Source: Acholeplasmataceae bacterium (GTDB lineage Bacteria > Bacillota_I > Bacilli_A > ML615J-28 > CAG-698). Taken from it: a DNA stretch of 64,000 nucleotides. This document shows positions 49,598 to 58,501 of the stretch, piece after piece; positions within the stretch are counted from its first letter, which is position 1; every line of letters starts with the position of its first letter. Under the pieces are notes generated by a model. It made no database searches. It worked only from the letters and a program-made list of their open reading frames with translations, and was not told the origin of the DNA. The translations under genes were made by a program, and so were the position numbers. The stretch covers positions 1 to 64,000 of the forward strand of contig DUNF01000054.1 in assembly GCA_012839485.1 (NCBI GenBank). Reading direction: 5' to 3'.

Positions 49598-49613
49598 AGA
49601 TAAAGGTGATAAT

Positions 49614-50465
49614 ATGGTTAAAATAAGAAATAAAACTTTAAGTGCTGAAATTGCCTTAAAGGGCGCAGAACTTAAAAAACTAGCGAGTTCGATATCTTAC
49701 ATTCACGATTCTAATCCTTTGTATTGGAATAAGTCAGCTCCATTTTTATTTCCTATTATTGGAAAATTAAGAGATGGAAAGACAATAATTGATGGTAAAG
49801 AATATGGGATTGAAAAACATGGATTTTTAAAAGGAATGGTATTTGATATTGTAAGTCAAAAAGAAGATGAAGTAGTTTTAAGAAGTAAGTATAGTAAAGA
49901 AACTCTTTTAAGTTATCCTTTTAAATATGAAGTAGATATCAAATTTAAAGTAAAAGGAATGTCTTTATTAGTTGATATTAAGATTAAGAATGTAGATGAT
50001 AAAGAAATTGCTTTTAACTTTGGTTGGCATCCAGCATTTAAAATATCTAAGATAGAAGATTATCGTTTAGTTTTTGAAAAGGAAGAAGATATTAAAAGCC
50101 CAAAAGTTCATAGTAATAGTACTTTAGATTTTAATACCATAGTTTATAAAAACAAAACTAAAGAATTAAAATTAAAAAGAGAGTTGTTTGATATTGATAC
50201 AATCTTAATCAAAGATGTTAAGTCAAGTTATGTATATTTATTAAACAAAGAAAATAAAGGAATCAAATTAAGTTTTCCAGATTTTAAGACACTGGCAATT
50301 TGGACACCTTTTGATAAAGATGCACCATTTGTTTGTTTAGAACCTTGGTATGGAAATAATGATCATTTTGATACTAACTATGATTTCTATACAAAAGATG
50401 ATTTGATTATTTTAAAACCGGGAAAATGTAAAAAATTTAAGTATCAAATAGACTTGATAGAATAG
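49614..50465 (+). CDS. Aldose 1-epimerase family protein (LacX-like)
   Basis: 283 residues. Galactose mutarotase-like fold: LKGAELKKLASSISYIHD, WNKSAPFLFPIIGKLRDG, EKHGFLKG (conserved His), FNFGWHPAFKI (second His) and CLEPWYGNNDHFD. LacX-type members lack a proven substrate; mutarotation of sugars or sugar phosphates is likely. SD AAAGGTGAT precedes ATG 49614. The efp promoter begins inside its stop codon. Confidence 0.82.
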   Translation: MVKIRNKTLSAEIALKGAELKKLASSISYIHDSNPLYWNKSAPFLFPIIGKLRDGKTIIDGKEYGIEKHGFLKGMVFDIVSQKEDEVVLRSKYSKETLLSYPFKYEVDIKFKVKGMSLLVDIKIKNVDDKEIAFNFGWHPAFKISKIEDYRLVFEKEEDIKSPKVHSNSTLDFNTIVYKNKTKELKLKRELFDIDTILIKDVKSSYVYLLNKENKGIKLSFPDFKTLAIWTPFDKDAPFVCLEPWYGNNDHFDTNYDFYTKDDLIILKPGKCKKFKYQIDLIE

Positions 50466-50491
50466 ACAAGTGCGATGAAATGTAGTATAAT
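50463..50491 (+). promoter_or_regulatory. efp promoter
   Basis: TAGACA (50463-50468), 17-bp spacer, TATAAT (50486-50491). The -35 starts on the stop codon of the previous gene. Confidence 0.8.
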
Positions 50492-50511
50492 AATAAAAAT
50501 GGGAGGATATT

Positions 50512-51069
50512 ATGGTATCAAGCAATAATTTTAAAACAGGAATGACAATAGAATACAAAGGAGATATTTTCCAAATATTAGAGTTCCAACACGTTAAACC
50601 GGGTAAAGGCGCTGCTTTTGTAAGAAGTCGTTTAAAGAATCTAAGAACAGGAGCTATTATTGATTACACATTTAAGAGTGATGAAAGAATGGCTACAGCT
50701 CAAATTGATAAAAAAGATATGCAGTATTCATATTCATCTGGTGAATATTTAGTATTTATGGATACTGAAACTTGGGAGCAATTAGAAATTCCTAAAGAGA
50801 GAATGACTAATGAACTATACTATATCAAAGAGGGAGATAAAGTTACGATCATTATGTTCCAACACGAAATTTTGGGAATTCAATTACCAGATAAAGTTAC
50901 CCTAGAAGTTGTTCAAACTCCTCCAGGAGTTCGTGGTGATACAGCAGCTAACGCAACTAAAGAAGCAACACTAGAGACCGGTTTAGTTATTCAAGTTCCT
51001 TTATTTGTAAATGAAGGCGATAAAGTTATAGTTAGTACGGTTGACGGAAAATATAGCTCAAGGGCTTAA
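50512..51069 (+). CDS. efp: Translation elongation factor P
   Basis: 185 residues. Three beta-barrel domains; the loop PGKGAAFVRSRLKNLRTG carries Lys32, the modification site in relatives. Other signatures are MDTETWEQLEIP and the C-terminal ATLETGLVIQVPLFVNEGDKVIVSTVDGKYSSRA. EF-P rescues ribosomes stalled at polyproline. The IF-2 N-terminus here is proline-rich but without Pro-Pro runs. SD GGGAGG precedes ATG 50512; coaX follows after three bases. Confidence 0.97.
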   Translation: MVSSNNFKTGMTIEYKGDIFQILEFQHVKPGKGAAFVRSRLKNLRTGAIIDYTFKSDERMATAQIDKKDMQYSYSSGEYLVFMDTETWEQLEIPKERMTNELYYIKEGDKVTIIMFQHEILGIQLPDKVTLEVVQTPPGVRGDTAANATKEATLETGLVIQVPLFVNEGDKVIVSTVDGKYSSRA

Positions 51070-51072
51070 AGT

Positions 51073-51843
51073 ATGGTATTAGCAATTGATATAGGAAATA
51101 CAAATATTGTTTTAGGACTTTTTGAGAATAATGAGTTGAAAGCTAAATTTAGAATTCAAACTTCAAAGCTAGAAACTATAGATGGTTATGGTATTAGATG
51201 TTATAACTTAATTAACTATGCAGGTTATAAAGTAGAAGATATTGAAGGAGTTGTTATTTCTTCAGTAGTGCCAGAACTAGATTATACTTTTGAGAATTTA
51301 GTAGCGAAGTTTTTCAAACAAAAAGCTTTATTTGTAATTCCAGGAACAAAAACAGGATTAAAAATAAAATTAGAAAATCCAAAACAATTAGGATCTGATT
51401 TAATTGCGGCTGCAGTAGCAGGTATTGAAGAATATACCGTACCTTTAATTATGATAGACTTAGGTACTGCCATTACTATCGCAGTTATTAATGACAAAAA
51501 AGAGTATTTAGGTGGAGTTATTTATCCAGGTATTAATACTGCTTTTGCTAGCCTAACTCAAGCAGCAGCTAAGTTAGAATCAGCAAGAATGGAAAAAGTT
51601 GATAATGTTATTGGGAGAGATACTGTTTCTTCAATTCAAAGCGGAATGCTATTTGGTACAGCATCAATGCTTGATGGAATGATTAGAAAGATTAAAGCAA
51701 GTTATCCTAATGCTTTAGTTATCTTAAGTGGAGGACATGGCTCTTTAATCAAAGAGTATCTAGAAGAAAAAGTAATCTTAGATGATGATGTTGTTTTAAA
51801 AGGATTAAATATTATTTATAAAAAAAATAAAAAGGCCTCTTAA
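51073..51843 (+). CDS. coaX: Type III pantothenate kinase
   Basis: 256 residues. Phosphate motifs AIDIGNTNIVLGLF (residues 4-17) and MIDLGTAITIAV are diagnostic, with LGSDLIAAAVAG and GGVIYPGINTAF. CoaX phosphorylates pantothenate, the first step of coenzyme A synthesis, and needs K+ rather than CoA feedback. It is three bases behind efp, with SD AAGGG in the efp end. The C-terminus (KKNKKAS) and stop lie in the terminator. Confidence 0.93.
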   Translation: MVLAIDIGNTNIVLGLFENNELKAKFRIQTSKLETIDGYGIRCYNLINYAGYKVEDIEGVVISSVVPELDYTFENLVAKFFKQKALFVIPGTKTGLKIKLENPKQLGSDLIAAAVAGIEEYTVPLIMIDLGTAITIAVINDKKEYLGGVIYPGINTAFASLTQAAAKLESARMEKVDNVIGRDTVSSIQSGMLFGTASMLDGMIRKIKASYPNALVILSGGHGSLIKEYLEEKVILDDDVVLKGLNIIYKKNKKAS

Positions 51844-51857
51844 TTTAAGAGGCTTTT
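51831..51857 (+). terminator. Terminator after coaX
   Basis: GCCTCTTA (51835-51842) pairs with TAAGAGGC (51846-51853) and TTTT follows. It overlaps the coaX stop codon. Confidence 0.8.
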
Positions 51858-51904
51858 GAATATAGGAAGAAAAATAAACAATACAAAAATAATTTGATAT
51901 ATGG

Positions 51905-51910
51905 TATAAT
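51905..51910 (+). promoter_or_regulatory. Extended -10 before the EIIB-like gene and tkt
   Basis: TGGTATAAT with TATAAT at 51905-51910, 19 bases before ATG 51930; the -35 region (TACAAA, 51882-51887) is weak. Confidence 0.6.
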
Positions 51911-51929
51911 ATGAAAAAAGGAGGATTAT

Positions 51930-52337
51930 ATGGATATTTTATTAGAAGCAAATCTTAGTACTGAGGCCTTAATTATTATTTTAGTTTGCACTATTCCAGT
52001 TGCATTTTTAATAATTATGGCAATTATCAATACAGTTCGCCTAACTAAAAAAAGAAAGGCCATAAGAGAAGCGGCAATTAGCGAGCAACCACTTGATGAA
52101 GAACAACAAAAAATCTTTTATGAAGTTTATGGCGGTTTAGAAAATATTAAAAGTATTCGTAAAGAAGCAAGAAGAGTCATTGTTCAAGTAAGTGATCTTG
52201 ATAAAGTGAATTTAGAAAAATTGCCTGAACTTGGTGCTACTGGCGTTTTAGTTGTAGCTGATGAAGTTAGAGCAAGTTTTTCTGATCGTGCTGATTATGT
52301 TTATAATTTAATTAAAATTGAAGCTGAGGAGAAATAA
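51930..52337 (+). CDS. Membrane-anchored PTS EIIB-like protein lacking the active Cys
   Basis: 135 residues. One N-terminal helix (about 14-37) is followed by a domain resembling the glucose-type EIIB domain: YEVYGGLENIKSIRKEARRVIVQVSDLDKV and LPELGATGVLVVADEVRASFSDRADYVYNLI. In true EIIB the phosphorylated Cys lies in the segment read here as SIRKEARRV, and no Cys is present, so phosphotransfer is impossible. It may be regulatory. SD AAGGAGG precedes ATG 51930; the stop lies just before tkt, so the two are co-transcribed. Confidence 0.72.
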   Translation: MDILLEANLSTEALIIILVCTIPVAFLIIMAIINTVRLTKKRKAIREAAISEQPLDEEQQKIFYEVYGGLENIKSIRKEARRVIVQVSDLDKVNLEKLPELGATGVLVVADEVRASFSDRADYVYNLIKIEAEEK

Positions 52338-52338
52338 G

Positions 52339-54315
52339 ATGGCAAATAAAAAAATTGACAATTTAGCAATTGCTAATTTAAGAGTTTTAGCAATCGAAGC
52401 AATTAATGAAGCTAGATCAGGACATCCTGGTATTGCTTTAGGAGCAGCTCCTATATTACATAACTTATATCGTTATCATTTAAAGGTAGATCCAAAGAAT
52501 AGTAACTGGTTTAATCGTGATCGTTTTGTAATGTCAGCAGGACATGGCTCATCAATTTTATATGCAACACTTGCTTTAGCAGGGTATAAGATATCATTAA
52601 AAGATTTAAAGAACTTTCGTCAATTAGATTCGCCCACTCCAGGACATCCAGAAGTAGATATTACTGACGGAGTTGATGTTTCAACTGGTCCTTTAGGTCA
52701 AGGAATTGGTATGGCAGTTGGTTTAGCAATGGCTGAAAGTCATTTAGCTAAAGTCTTTAATAAAGAAGATGTTAGAATTGTTGATCATTATACATATTGT
52801 TTGTGTGGCGATGGAGACTTACAAGAAGGAGTTGCTTTAGAAGCCTTAAGTTTTGCAGGGCATAATAAGCTAGAAAAATTAATTATTTTATTTGATTCTA
52901 ATGATATTCAATTAGATGGGCCAACTAAAGATATCGTTTCTTTTGATTTTAAAGAATATGTGGAATCTTTAGGCTTTGCTTATTATCTTGTAAAAGATGG
53001 AGAAAACTTAAGTGAACTAAATAATGTTTTAGAAAAAGCTAAACAAAGCGATAAGCCAAACTTTATTGAAGTTAAAACTAAAATTGGTTATGGTTCTAGT
53101 TTAGAAGGACAAAATAAAGTTCACGGCTCTCCACTCCCAAGTGAAGAAGTAGCATCTTTTAGAGCTAAACTTGGAGGTGAAGCTTTTACTGTATTAAAGG
53201 AAGTAGAAAATTTATATAAAGATTTAGAAGAAATTGCAAGTAGTAGATATCTAATTTGGGAAAAAGAATTAAAAGCTTATAGTAAAAAATATCCAGAAGA
53301 ATATAAAAATTTTAAAAAAGTTTTGAATAAAGACTATAAAGTTGACTTTAGTAAACTTTCTACTTATGAAGATAAAGTATCTGCTACAAGAAGTTTAAAT
53401 CAAGATGTAATGAATGAAATTTTTATGCAACTACCAACATTATTTGGTGGTGCTGCAGATTTAGCTTCTTCTACAAAAGCCTCTCTTAATAGTAATTATT
53501 ATTCTAAAGATAATAAAGAGGGATCTAATATTAGATTTGGGGTTAGAGAACATGCAATGGGAGCAATTGCTAATGGTATTAGTTTACATAGTGGCTTAAT
53601 CGGCTTTGCCTCTACATTCTTTGTTTTCTCTGATTATTTAAAGCCCGCTATTCGCTTATCGGCTTTAATGGAAAATCAAGTATTATATATCTTTAGTCAT
53701 GATTCTTTAGCAGTAGGAGAAGATGGTCCTACTCATCAACCAATTGAACAGTTAACGATGTTACGTAGTATTCCTAATTTAAACGTCTTTCGTCCAGCTG
53801 ATGGTAATGAGTTAATAGCTTGTTGGGAGAAAGCTTTAAGTGATAAAAATAAACCTAGTGTTTTTGTTCTTACTAGACAAAACGTACCAACAGTAACTAA
53901 AAAGGTGCAAATTAAAGATGCTTTCAAAGGTGGATATGTTTTAGAAAAAGAAAAAGCAAAGTTAGATGGGATTATCGTAACTTCTGGTTCTGAATGTAAG
54001 TTAGCTTTAGATGTGAAAAATGAATTATTAAAGATGGGAATTGATGTAAGAGTATGTTCATTACCTTCGATTAATGTTTTTTTAAGTCAAGGTGAAGAAT
54101 ATGTGAATAAAGTAATTCCTAACTCTAAGAACATCATGGCTTTAGAAATGAGTGAAGCTATGCATTTAGCTCAGTTTATTAATAGAACAGGTGTTTTATA
54201 CAATGTAAATAAATTTGGCGTAAGTGGTAGGCCAGTTGATGTATTAAAAAGATATGGTTTTACTTTAGAAGACATAAAGCTTAAATTTATTGAAATGTAT
54301 GAGAAAAATAAATAA
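52339..54315 (+). CDS. tkt: Transketolase
   Basis: 658 residues from ATG 52339 with SD GAGGAG; an in-frame ATG at 52318 lies inside the upstream gene and is rejected. TPP-binding region CGDGDLQEGVALEALSFAGHNKL, substrate His in SAGHGSSILYA and KVHGSPLPSEE, and the pyrimidine-domain motif EDGPTHQPIEQLTMLRSIPN are clear. It moves two-carbon units in the pentose phosphate pathway. Co-transcribed with the EIIB-like gene. Confidence 0.96.
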   Translation: MANKKIDNLAIANLRVLAIEAINEARSGHPGIALGAAPILHNLYRYHLKVDPKNSNWFNRDRFVMSAGHGSSILYATLALAGYKISLKDLKNFRQLDSPTPGHPEVDITDGVDVSTGPLGQGIGMAVGLAMAESHLAKVFNKEDVRIVDHYTYCLCGDGDLQEGVALEALSFAGHNKLEKLIILFDSNDIQLDGPTKDIVSFDFKEYVESLGFAYYLVKDGENLSELNNVLEKAKQSDKPNFIEVKTKIGYGSSLEGQNKVHGSPLPSEEVASFRAKLGGEAFTVLKEVENLYKDLEEIASSRYLIWEKELKAYSKKYPEEYKNFKKVLNKDYKVDFSKLSTYEDKVSATRSLNQDVMNEIFMQLPTLFGGAADLASSTKASLNSNYYSKDNKEGSNIRFGVREHAMGAIANGISLHSGLIGFASTFFVFSDYLKPAIRLSALMENQVLYIFSHDSLAVGEDGPTHQPIEQLTMLRSIPNLNVFRPADGNELIACWEKALSDKNKPSVFVLTRQNVPTVTKKVQIKDAFKGGYVLEKEKAKLDGIIVTSGSECKLALDVKNELLKMGIDVRVCSLPSINVFLSQGEEYVNKVIPNSKNIMALEMSEAMHLAQFINRTGVLYNVNKFGVSGRPVDVLKRYGFTLEDIKLKFIEMYEKNK

Positions 54316-54356
54316 TTACTATAAATTTAATTATAGGAAAACAAAAATATAAATGT

Positions 54357-54362
54357 TATAAT
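54357..54362 (+). promoter_or_regulatory. Extended -10 before the dipeptidase gene
   Basis: TGTTATAAT with TATAAT at 54357-54362, 21 bases before ATG 54384; the -35 region is weak. Confidence 0.6.
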
Positions 54363-54383
54363 ATACGAAATTGAGGTGTTAAA

Positions 54384-55739
54384 ATGGAAATTACAAACGC
54401 AGTTAAAAAGAATGAAAATAAACTAATTAAATCGATACAAGAATTAATTCAAATTAATAGCGTCAAAAATGCAACACCTGTTACTGTAGATGCTCCTTTT
54501 GGTAAAGGAGTAAAAGATTCTTTACTTTATGTTTTAAAGTTAGGAAAAGAAATGGGTTTTCAAACTAAACTTGTAGATAATGTAGCAGGACATATTGACT
54601 TTGGTTCTGGTGAAGAAACAATTGCTGTTTTAGGTCATGTTGATGTTGTGCCAGTAACTGGAGATTGGATATATCCTCCTTTTTCAGGTAAGTTAGTTGA
54701 TGGAAAAATTTATGGTCGTGGTGCTTTAGACGATAAAGGACCAGTTGTTTGCGCTCTATATGCAATGAAAACCTTAAAAGATATCGGTTTTGTACCTAAA
54801 AAGAAAGTTAGATTAATTATTGGTACTGATGAAGAATCAGGAATGGAATGCATGAGAAGGTATGCTAAGTTAGAGAAACTTCCTGAAGTAGGTTTTTCAC
54901 CTGATGCATCATTTCCAGTAATTTATGGGGAAAAAGGAATTATGTCTATTGATTTAATTTCTAATTATGTAGGTGATGAAATTGTGTCTTTTGAAGCTGG
55001 AGATCGTTATAATGTGGTTCCTGACAAAGCTGAAGCTTTGATTAAGAAAAATTTAGAAGCTGAGTTTTTGAATTATTTAGAGGAAAATGAACTTAAAGGT
55101 GAATTTAGTAAAGAAAATAATTTATATAAATTAACTGTTTATGGTAAAACAGCTCATGGTAGTGCTCCACACTTAGGAGTAAATGCTGCAATTAAACTTG
55201 CTTGTTTCTTAAGTGATTACTTAACAAACCCGGTTGTAAACTTTGTAAGTGATAAAATGATTGATCCATATTTTAGGGGAATGGGTTTAGATTATCAAAA
55301 TGAGAAAATGGGACATCTAACAGTAAACTTAGCTAAAATTGAAATTAATCCCAAAGGAAATAAAATTGGTTTAAATTTAAGATATCCTATTGATTTTCCA
55401 AAAGAAGAATTCTTAAAAAAACTTCATTTAGAGATTAGCGAATATGGCTTTAAGTTTGAAGTTTTAAGTGATAGTGTTCCTCATTATGTAGATCCAGAGG
55501 AAGATTTAGTTCAAATACTTTATAACTCGTATAAGAAATATTCTAAAGATGAAAAGAATAAACCTTATACAATTGGTGGGGGAACTTATGCGAGAATTTT
55601 AAAGAAAGGTGTTTCTTTTGGACCAACGTTTCCTCATACAATAGCGCATATTCATGAACCTAACGAATATATAACAGTTGAAGACGCACTTCTTGGGACA
55701 ATTATTTACGCCGATGCAATTAAGGAGCTAAGTAAATAG
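54384..55739 (+). CDS. pepV: M20-family dipeptidase (PepV-like)
   Basis: 451 residues. Metal-site motifs in order: VLGHVDVVPVTGDW, YGRGALDDKGPVV, IIGTDEESGMECM, PDASFPVIYGEKG, TAHGSAPHLGVNAA and the C-terminal FPHTIAHIHEPNEY. PepV hydrolyses dipeptides in the cytoplasm, which fits the peptide importer elsewhere in the window. SD TTGAGGTG precedes ATG 54384. The TrmB gene starts one base after the stop, so the operon continues. Confidence 0.92.
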   Translation: MEITNAVKKNENKLIKSIQELIQINSVKNATPVTVDAPFGKGVKDSLLYVLKLGKEMGFQTKLVDNVAGHIDFGSGEETIAVLGHVDVVPVTGDWIYPPFSGKLVDGKIYGRGALDDKGPVVCALYAMKTLKDIGFVPKKKVRLIIGTDEESGMECMRRYAKLEKLPEVGFSPDASFPVIYGEKGIMSIDLISNYVGDEIVSFEAGDRYNVVPDKAEALIKKNLEAEFLNYLEENELKGEFSKENNLYKLTVYGKTAHGSAPHLGVNAAIKLACFLSDYLTNPVVNFVSDKMIDPYFRGMGLDYQNEKMGHLTVNLAKIEINPKGNKIGLNLRYPIDFPKEEFLKKLHLEISEYGFKFEVLSDSVPHYVDPEEDLVQILYNSYKKYSKDEKNKPYTIGGGTYARILKKGVSFGPTFPHTIAHIHEPNEYITVEDALLGTIIYADAIKELSK

Positions 55740-55740
55740 T

Positions 55741-57432
55741 GTGCGAGTTAAAAATATTAAAGATGCAGATATCAAACTCTTAGAATATAAAGATTATTAT
55801 TTAGAAAAATCTAATGAATATAAAGGAAAATGGAAAGAACTTTTTAAAAATAATAATCCCATTCATTTAGAGATTGGGATGGGTAAGGGAAAGTTTTTAA
55901 AAGAAAGTGCCAAGTTAAATCCTAATATTAATTATATTGGAATTGAAAAATCAAGCACTATTCTTTTAAAAGCAGTAAGAATGATTAGTGAAACTAAACT
56001 TAAGAATATTTATTTATTAAATATTGATGCAAGTAATTTATTAGATTATTTTGCTAGTTCAGAAATAGCGCATATCTATTTGAATTTTTCTGACCCTTGG
56101 CCTAAAGATAGACATGCAAAAAGAAGATTAACTGCTCCATCTTTTTTAAGAAAATATCAAGATATTTTAGTAAATAATGGAGTTATTGAAATAAAGACAG
56201 ATAATGAAAATTTATTTAATTATAGTTTAGAAACATTAGAAGAAGCTAAGTTTCTAATTAAAGAACAAAGTAGTAATTTTGATTCAAAAAAAAGAAATAT
56301 AGTTGAAACAGAATATGAACAAAAATTTAAAGAAAGTAATAAAGCAATATATTATATAAAGGTGGTAAAAATGACAGCTAAAAAGAGAATGAAATTATAT
56401 GAAGACTTAGCTAATTTGCATGGTCCAAGTGGCGATGAAGGGCAGGTTAGAGATTATTTATTAAAAGCATATAGAGCAGAAGCAGATGAAATTCTACGAG
56501 ATGGATTAGGCTCTGTTTTTGGTATGAAAAAAGGTAAAGAAGGTGAACCAGTAATTATGATTGCTGGCCATATGGATGAAGTTGGAGGTATGGTAACTCG
56601 ACTTCAAGAAAATGGTTTTGTGAAGTTTATTAATATAGGTGGTGTTGTTCCTCATGTTTGGGTATCACAAAATGTAGTGATTCAAACAGCTAAAGGCAAA
56701 GTTAAAGGCGTAGTTGGTTCTGTACCACCTCATATGGGTGCCGCTGGTGAAATTACAATGGAAAGTTTATTTATCGATGTTGGTGCTGAATCAAAAAAGG
56801 ATTTAGAAAAATATGGAATTAAACCAGGAGATTTCTTAACTTTTGAAAATGATTATTATGTAACTAAAAACAAAAACAGAATTGTATCTAAAGCATGGGA
56901 TAATCGTTTTGGTACGGGAATGGCTTTAGAAGTATTTAGGGAACTTAAAAATATAGAACATCCTAATACTGTAATTTGTGGGGCCACAGTTCAAGAAGAA
57001 GTTGGGTTAAGAGGCGCTAAGACATCATCACAAATGGTAAAACCAGACTTGTTTATCGCAATTGATGTTTCGCCAGTTGGTGATGCTACACCAGGACCAG
57101 GAGATTCTTTTGGTAAATTAAATGGTGGCTTTTTAATTAGATTTTATGATCCAGGTAATATTATGAATCCAAAGATGCTTGAGTATGTAGAGGGATTGGC
57201 TAAGAAACATAAGATTGATTATCAATTTTTCCTATCAAAAGGTGGCACTGATGCAGCTATTGCTCAATATGCAGGTAGTGGTTGTTTTAGTATTACAATT
57301 GGGTTGCCAGGAAGATATATTCATTCTAATACATCAATGATTGATGTTAGAGATGTAGAGGCGGTAAAGGCAATTGTTTTAGAAATTATTAAAGATTTTA
57401 GTAAAGAAAGATTACTTGAATTAAAACAGTGA
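55741..57432 (+). CDS. trmB: tRNA (guanine-N7)-methyltransferase TrmB, open in frame into an M42 peptidase
   Basis: 563-codon open frame from GTG 55741. Residues 1-210 are TrmB: HLEIGMGKGKFLKESAKLNP (SAM loop), IGIEKSSTILLKAVR, NFSDPWPKDRHAKRRL and a C-terminus TEYEQKFKESNKAIYYIKV typical of the family. TrmB methylates G46 of tRNA. No stop follows; the frame continues through V-V-K-M into the M42 peptidase at Met211 (56371). A TAA sits one base out of frame just before the peptidase SD. This may be a natural fusion, a frameshifting site or a one-base sequence error. Confidence 0.72.
   Translation: MRVKNIKDADIKLLEYKDYYLEKSNEYKGKWKELFKNNNPIHLEIGMGKGKFLKESAKLNPNINYIGIEKSSTILLKAVRMISETKLKNIYLLNIDASNLLDYFASSEIAHIYLNFSDPWPKDRHAKRRLTAPSFLRKYQDILVNNGVIEIKTDNENLFNYSLETLEEAKFLIKEQSSNFDSKKRNIVETEYEQKFKESNKAIYYIKVVKMTAKKRMKLYEDLANLHGPSGDEGQVRDYLLKAYRAEADEILRDGLGSVFGMKKGKEGEPVIMIAGHMDEVGGMVTRLQENGFVKFINIGGVVPHVWVSQNVVIQTAKGKVKGVVGSVPPHMGAAGEITMESLFIDVGAESKKDLEKYGIKPGDFLTFENDYYVTKNKNRIVSKAWDNRFGTGMALEVFRELKNIEHPNTVICGATVQEEVGLRGAKTSSQMVKPDLFIAIDVSPVGDATPGPGDSFGKLNGGFLIRFYDPGNIMNPKMLEYVEGLAKKHKIDYQFFLSKGGTDAAIAQYAGSGCFSITIGLPGRYIHSNTSMIDVRDVEAVKAIVLEIIKDFSKERLLELKQ
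56371..57432 (+). CDS. M42-family glutamyl/leucyl aminopeptidase (internal start)
   Basis: 353 residues from ATG 56371, with SD AAAGGTGG (56358-56365) five bases upstream. M42 motifs: GHMDEVGGMV, WDNRFGTGMALEVF, TVQEEVGLRGAKTS, DVSPVGDATPGP and RYIHSNTSMIDVRDVEA. This family forms large tetrahedral metallo-aminopeptidases that trim peptides; Bacillus YtoP is the nearest named type. With PepV upstream and Opp elsewhere it fits peptide use. The following gene overlaps by four bases (GTGA). Confidence 0.9.
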   Translation: MTAKKRMKLYEDLANLHGPSGDEGQVRDYLLKAYRAEADEILRDGLGSVFGMKKGKEGEPVIMIAGHMDEVGGMVTRLQENGFVKFINIGGVVPHVWVSQNVVIQTAKGKVKGVVGSVPPHMGAAGEITMESLFIDVGAESKKDLEKYGIKPGDFLTFENDYYVTKNKNRIVSKAWDNRFGTGMALEVFRELKNIEHPNTVICGATVQEEVGLRGAKTSSQMVKPDLFIAIDVSPVGDATPGPGDSFGKLNGGFLIRFYDPGNIMNPKMLEYVEGLAKKHKIDYQFFLSKGGTDAAIAQYAGSGCFSITIGLPGRYIHSNTSMIDVRDVEAVKAIVLEIIKDFSKERLLELKQ

Positions 57433-57944
57433 AAATATATATCGCTAGCCAAAATAAAACAAAAGTAGAAGCAGTAAAATTAGTTTTTAAAGAAGCTTCA
57501 GTTATTGCTTTGAAAACAGATAGTAAGGTATCTGACCAACCTAAAAGTGAAAAAGAAACGATGTTAGGTGCTTATAACAGAGCTAAATCATTACCAAAAG
57601 ACGGATTAAGAATTGGTTTAGAGGCTGGTGTTAGTTTAGAAGAAGATATCTTATTTCTAATTAATTGGGGAGTTTTAATTGATCAAGATGATAATGTTTA
57701 TCTTGCATCAGGCACTAAAATTCCTTTACCTAAGTTTATTTATGATGAGATTTATAATCAAGATAAAGAATTAGCAGATATTATGAATTATCATTATAAC
57801 AAAGAAGAAATAAATACTAAGGAAGGTGCGATTGGTATTTTTACCAACGATAATGTTCAAAGAGTTGAAATATTTATTCATATAGTTAAACTATTAAAAG
57901 GACAATATGAAACTAAAAATTATATAGGGAGGATTAATAAATGA
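57429..57944 (+). CDS. DUF84 (YjjX-like) non-canonical NTP phosphatase
   Basis: 171 residues from GTG 57429 in a GTGA overlap with the peptidase stop. DUF84 signatures: YIASQNKTKVEAVKLVF, SDQPKSEKETMLGAYNRA, RIGLEAGVSLEEDILFLINWGVL and NTKEGAIGIFTNDNVQRVEIF. The E. coli homologue YjjX hydrolyses ITP/XTP. No SD is evident, so coupling to the upstream gene is likely. It overlaps the DJ-1 gene by four bases (ATGA). Confidence 0.85.
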   Translation: MKIYIASQNKTKVEAVKLVFKEASVIALKTDSKVSDQPKSEKETMLGAYNRAKSLPKDGLRIGLEAGVSLEEDILFLINWGVLIDQDDNVYLASGTKIPLPKFIYDEIYNQDKELADIMNYHYNKEEINTKEGAIGIFTNDNVQRVEIFIHIVKLLKGQYETKNYIGRINK

Positions 57945-58492
57945 AAGGATTAATTTTATTAGCAAATGGTTTTGAAGAAGCTGAAGCAATTATAACAATT
58001 GATATTTTACGCAGAGCTAAATTAGAAGTGACTTTAGCAAGTGTAGGATTAGATTTAACTGTTACTTCAAGCCATAACATTCAAGTATTGGCTGATACAA
58101 GATTAAGTGATGTAATTAGCGAAGAATATGGTTTTTTAATAATCCCTGGTGGTTTAAAATCAGTACTGACTTTTCATTCTAGTTCATTAGTTAGTGAGAT
58201 TGTGGAAGAGTTTGTTTTAAATCAAAAAATTATTGGTGCTATTTGTGCTGGTCCAACTGTTTTAAGTAGACTAGGATTATTAAAAGGAAAGAAGTTTACT
58301 TGTTTTCCTGGTTTAGATGAATATCTAAAGAGTGGAGCATACCATCCAGAAAAGGAAGTTATTGTTGCAAACAACATTATTACTGCTAGAGCAATGGCTT
58401 ATACAATTGAATTTGCTTTAGAAATTGTGAAAAAAATATCAGGAAAAGACGAAGCAAAAAGAATAGAAAAAGCAATTACTGGCATGAGATAG
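57941..58492 (+). CDS. DJ-1/PfpI family protein
   Basis: 183 residues. DJ-1 features: LILLANGFEEAEAIITIDILRRAKLEV with the conserved Glu, LIIPGGL, and the nucleophile elbow GAICAGPTVL with the reactive Cys. Members act as glyoxalases, deglycase-like or chaperone proteins; the exact activity is not readable. SD GGGAGG lies before the ATG inside DUF84. Part of the pepV-trmB-M42-DUF84 operon. Confidence 0.9.
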   Translation: MKGLILLANGFEEAEAIITIDILRRAKLEVTLASVGLDLTVTSSHNIQVLADTRLSDVISEEYGFLIIPGGLKSVLTFHSSSLVSEIVEEFVLNQKIIGAICAGPTVLSRLGLLKGKKFTCFPGLDEYLKSGAYHPEKEVIVANNIITARAMAYTIEFALEIVKKISGKDEAKRIEKAITGMR

Positions 58493-58501
58493 GAGGCTAT
58501 T

